This document shows, piece after piece, positions 6,117 through 7,440 of a stretch of DNA of 7,440 bases. The stretch covers positions 1 to 7,440 of the forward strand of contig JANQQO010000269.1 of NCBI GenBank assembly GCA_028289305.1, given 5' to 3'. The position numbers and the translations under genes were made by a program. The notes under the pieces are model-generated. The model was not told the DNA's origin and did no database searches. It was given only the letters and a program-made list of their open reading frames with translations. This DNA comes from Rickettsiales bacterium (GTDB lineage: Bacteria; Pseudomonadota; Alphaproteobacteria; Rickettsiales; JANQQO01). Numbering within the stretch: position 1 is the first letter of the stretch; the number at the start of each line of letters is the position of its first letter.

Positions 6117-7440
6117 GTGCATCATTCAGGCTTAACAGAAATATTAGTGTTGCTGATGGCAGCCATTGCGGTGGTGGCCGTGTTCAAGCGACTGAACTTA
6201 AGCCCTGTGCTGGGCTATCTGGTAGCAGGCGGGGTGATTGGCCCGCATGGGTTAGCGATTATTCAGGATGTCGAATCGACACGCACCATTGGCGAGTTTG
6301 GCGTGGTGCTGCTGTTATTTTATATTGGGTTAGAGCTGACGCTGAAACGTTTGCAGTCGATGAAGCTGCATATTTTTGGATTTGGTGGCGGGCAAGTGTT
6401 GCTGACCAGTGCGGCGATATGGGCGATTTGTATTGCGCTGGGCCTGGATAGCCGAACCGCGCTGATTATTGGCGGCAGCCTGGCGCTGTCTTCAACTGCG
6501 ATTGTACTGCAGGTGTTACATGAGCAGGGCGGTGGCGCAACCCAGCTGGGGCGGCTTTCCCTAGCAACGTTGATATTGCAGGATTTGGCGGTGGTGCCCT
6601 TGCTGGTGCTAGTGCCCTTGCTAGCGAATGAAAGCGGAGATGGCAATATTGGCTATGCACTGCTCGATGCATTGGTGCGTGCAGCGATTACCTTAGCGGC
6701 GATTATCGCGATTGGGCGCTTGTTCTTACGGCCGCTCTTCCGTTTGATTGGCTCTTTAAAAAGCCGGGAGCTGTTTTCCGCCACGACATTGCTGATTGTG
6801 TTGGGTGCTTCGTTTACGACCGAGCATTTCGGGCTTTCCTTAGCGCTGGGCGCATTTATGGCAGGGGTGATGGTGGCAGAAACCGAATATGTGCATCAAG
6901 TGGAGGCGGATATTCAGCCGTTTAAGCTATTGCTGCTTGGGCTGTTCTTCATGACGGTGGGGATGAATATTGATTTTGCACTGCTGAATGAGAAGATTTT
7001 GACGATTACCTTGCTGGCGATTGGGCTGTTGATCGGCAAGGCGGTAATTATCGCGGGGCTGTGTAAGGCATTTAAGTTCTCCAATGGCGTGGCGATACGT
7101 AGCGGATTTTTGCTCTCGCAGGGCGGTGAGTTTGCCTTTGTAATATTTGGGTTAGCAACGCTGCAAGGCGTGATGGACGGCCCACTCTCGCAGATGTTGC
7201 TGGTGATGGTATCGCTGACCATGGCGCTGACGCCGCTTTTATCAGCAATTGGGCAGCGATTGGGTGATAAAATCGATCGCCGCGATCCGCATGTGTTTGA
7301 GTTGGGGAATATTGAGAAGGAAACCAAAGATTTGGATCGGCACGTGATTGTGGCGGGTTTTGGCCGCGTCGGGCGGACGGTGTGTAAGCTGCTGACGGCG
7401 AATAAGGTGCCGTTTATCGCGCTGGATACCGACCCGGCAA
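6117..7440 (+). CDS. CPA2/Kef-type cation:proton antiporter, C-terminus beyond window
   Basis: This is an inner-membrane transporter of the monovalent cation:proton antiporter-2 family (KefB/KefC/YbaL relatives), which usually moves K+ or Na+ out in exchange for protons. 441 codons are visible. The first part (1-380) is the Na+/H+ exchanger-type membrane domain, rich in hydrophobic helices. It carries the family signatures LSSTAIVLQ (124-132), LILQDLAVVPLL (152-163), LALGAFMAGVMVAETEY (242-258) and LSQGGEFAFV (333-342). After a short linker, RHVIVAGFGRVGR (408-420) begins the RCK/TrkA-N nucleotide-binding domain (GxGxxG at 414-419), which is cut off by the right edge. The chosen start is GTG at 6117, as an AAGGA lies before it and the reading begins like its homologues (HHSGLTEILVLL). 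The alternative is ATG at 6156 (codon 14). It is divergent from tatA and functionally unrelated. The substrate cannot be told from sequence. Confidence 0.93.
   Translation, partial: MHHSGLTEILVLLMAAIAVVAVFKRLNLSPVLGYLVAGGVIGPHGLAIIQDVESTRTIGEFGVVLLLFYIGLELTLKRLQSMKLHIFGFGGGQVLLTSAAIWAICIALGLDSRTALIIGGSLALSSTAIVLQVLHEQGGGATQLGRLSLATLILQDLAVVPLLVLVPLLANESGDGNIGYALLDALVRAAITLAAIIAIGRLFLRPLFRLIGSLKSRELFSATTLLIVLGASFTTEHFGLSLALGAFMAGVMVAETEYVHQVEADIQPFKLLLLGLFFMTVGMNIDFALLNEKILTITLLAIGLLIGKAVIIAGLCKAFKFSNGVAIRSGFLLSQGGEFAFVIFGLATLQGVMDGPLSQMLLVMVSLTMALTPLLSAIGQRLGDKIDRRDPHVFELGNIEKETKDLDRHVIVAGFGRVGRTVCKLLTANKVPFIALDTDPA

Noticed and set aside
6320..7327. Minus-strand open frames opposite the antiporter (6320-6646, 6466-6672, 6914-7327)
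   Set aside because: They lie on the strand opposite a clearly homologous transporter gene. Their composition (rich in Ser, Pro, Ile) is the mirror of its hydrophobic codons.
1..7440. Possible defence, toxin-antitoxin, CRISPR, prophage or insertion-sequence content
   Set aside because: I looked at the gaps and reading frames on both strands and saw no spaced direct repeats, transposase, integrase, tRNA or paired small toxin-antitoxin genes. All long frames are explained by housekeeping genes.

Overview
No new biological system is visible in this window. It is a housekeeping cluster of protein export, translation and cell-envelope genes. It has an ordinary alphaproteobacterial look, judged from gene order (tatA-tatB-tatC-serS, then an NlpD-like protein, yajC and secD) and from protein sequence. 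Base composition is moderate. Genus cannot be fixed from the sequence alone. The less ordinary parts lie between the genes and in a few residue substitutions.

Layout: every gene from 1 to 5946 is on the minus strand, so it reads right to left. The tatABC genes (5946 to 4553) encode the twin-arginine translocase, and tatC overlaps the start of serS (seryl-tRNA synthetase, 4560-3265) by 8 bases. After an 83-base gap with a likely promoter comes a lipoprotein with two LysM domains and a degenerate LytM/M23 domain (3181-2156). It is most likely an NlpD-type activator of cell-wall amidases, not a peptidase. An 80-base gap with competing inverted repeats precedes a small two-helix membrane protein of unknown function (2075-1836). 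Next is a 201-base gap largely filled by a 146-base imperfect palindrome. The gap is followed by yajC (1634-1206) and secD (from 1200, running off the left edge), which belong to the Sec accessory complex. In many alphaproteobacteria surE and pcm sit between serS and the M23/NlpD gene; both are absent here.

On the plus strand, divergent from tatA, is a CPA2/Kef-type cation:proton antiporter (from 6117, running off the right edge into its RCK/TrkA-N domain). The 170-base divergent region holds candidate promoter elements for both directions.

Together the minus-strand genes serve export across the inner membrane (Tat for folded proteins, SecDF-YajC for unfolded ones) and cell-envelope division control. 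The antiporter is a separate ion-homeostasis unit.
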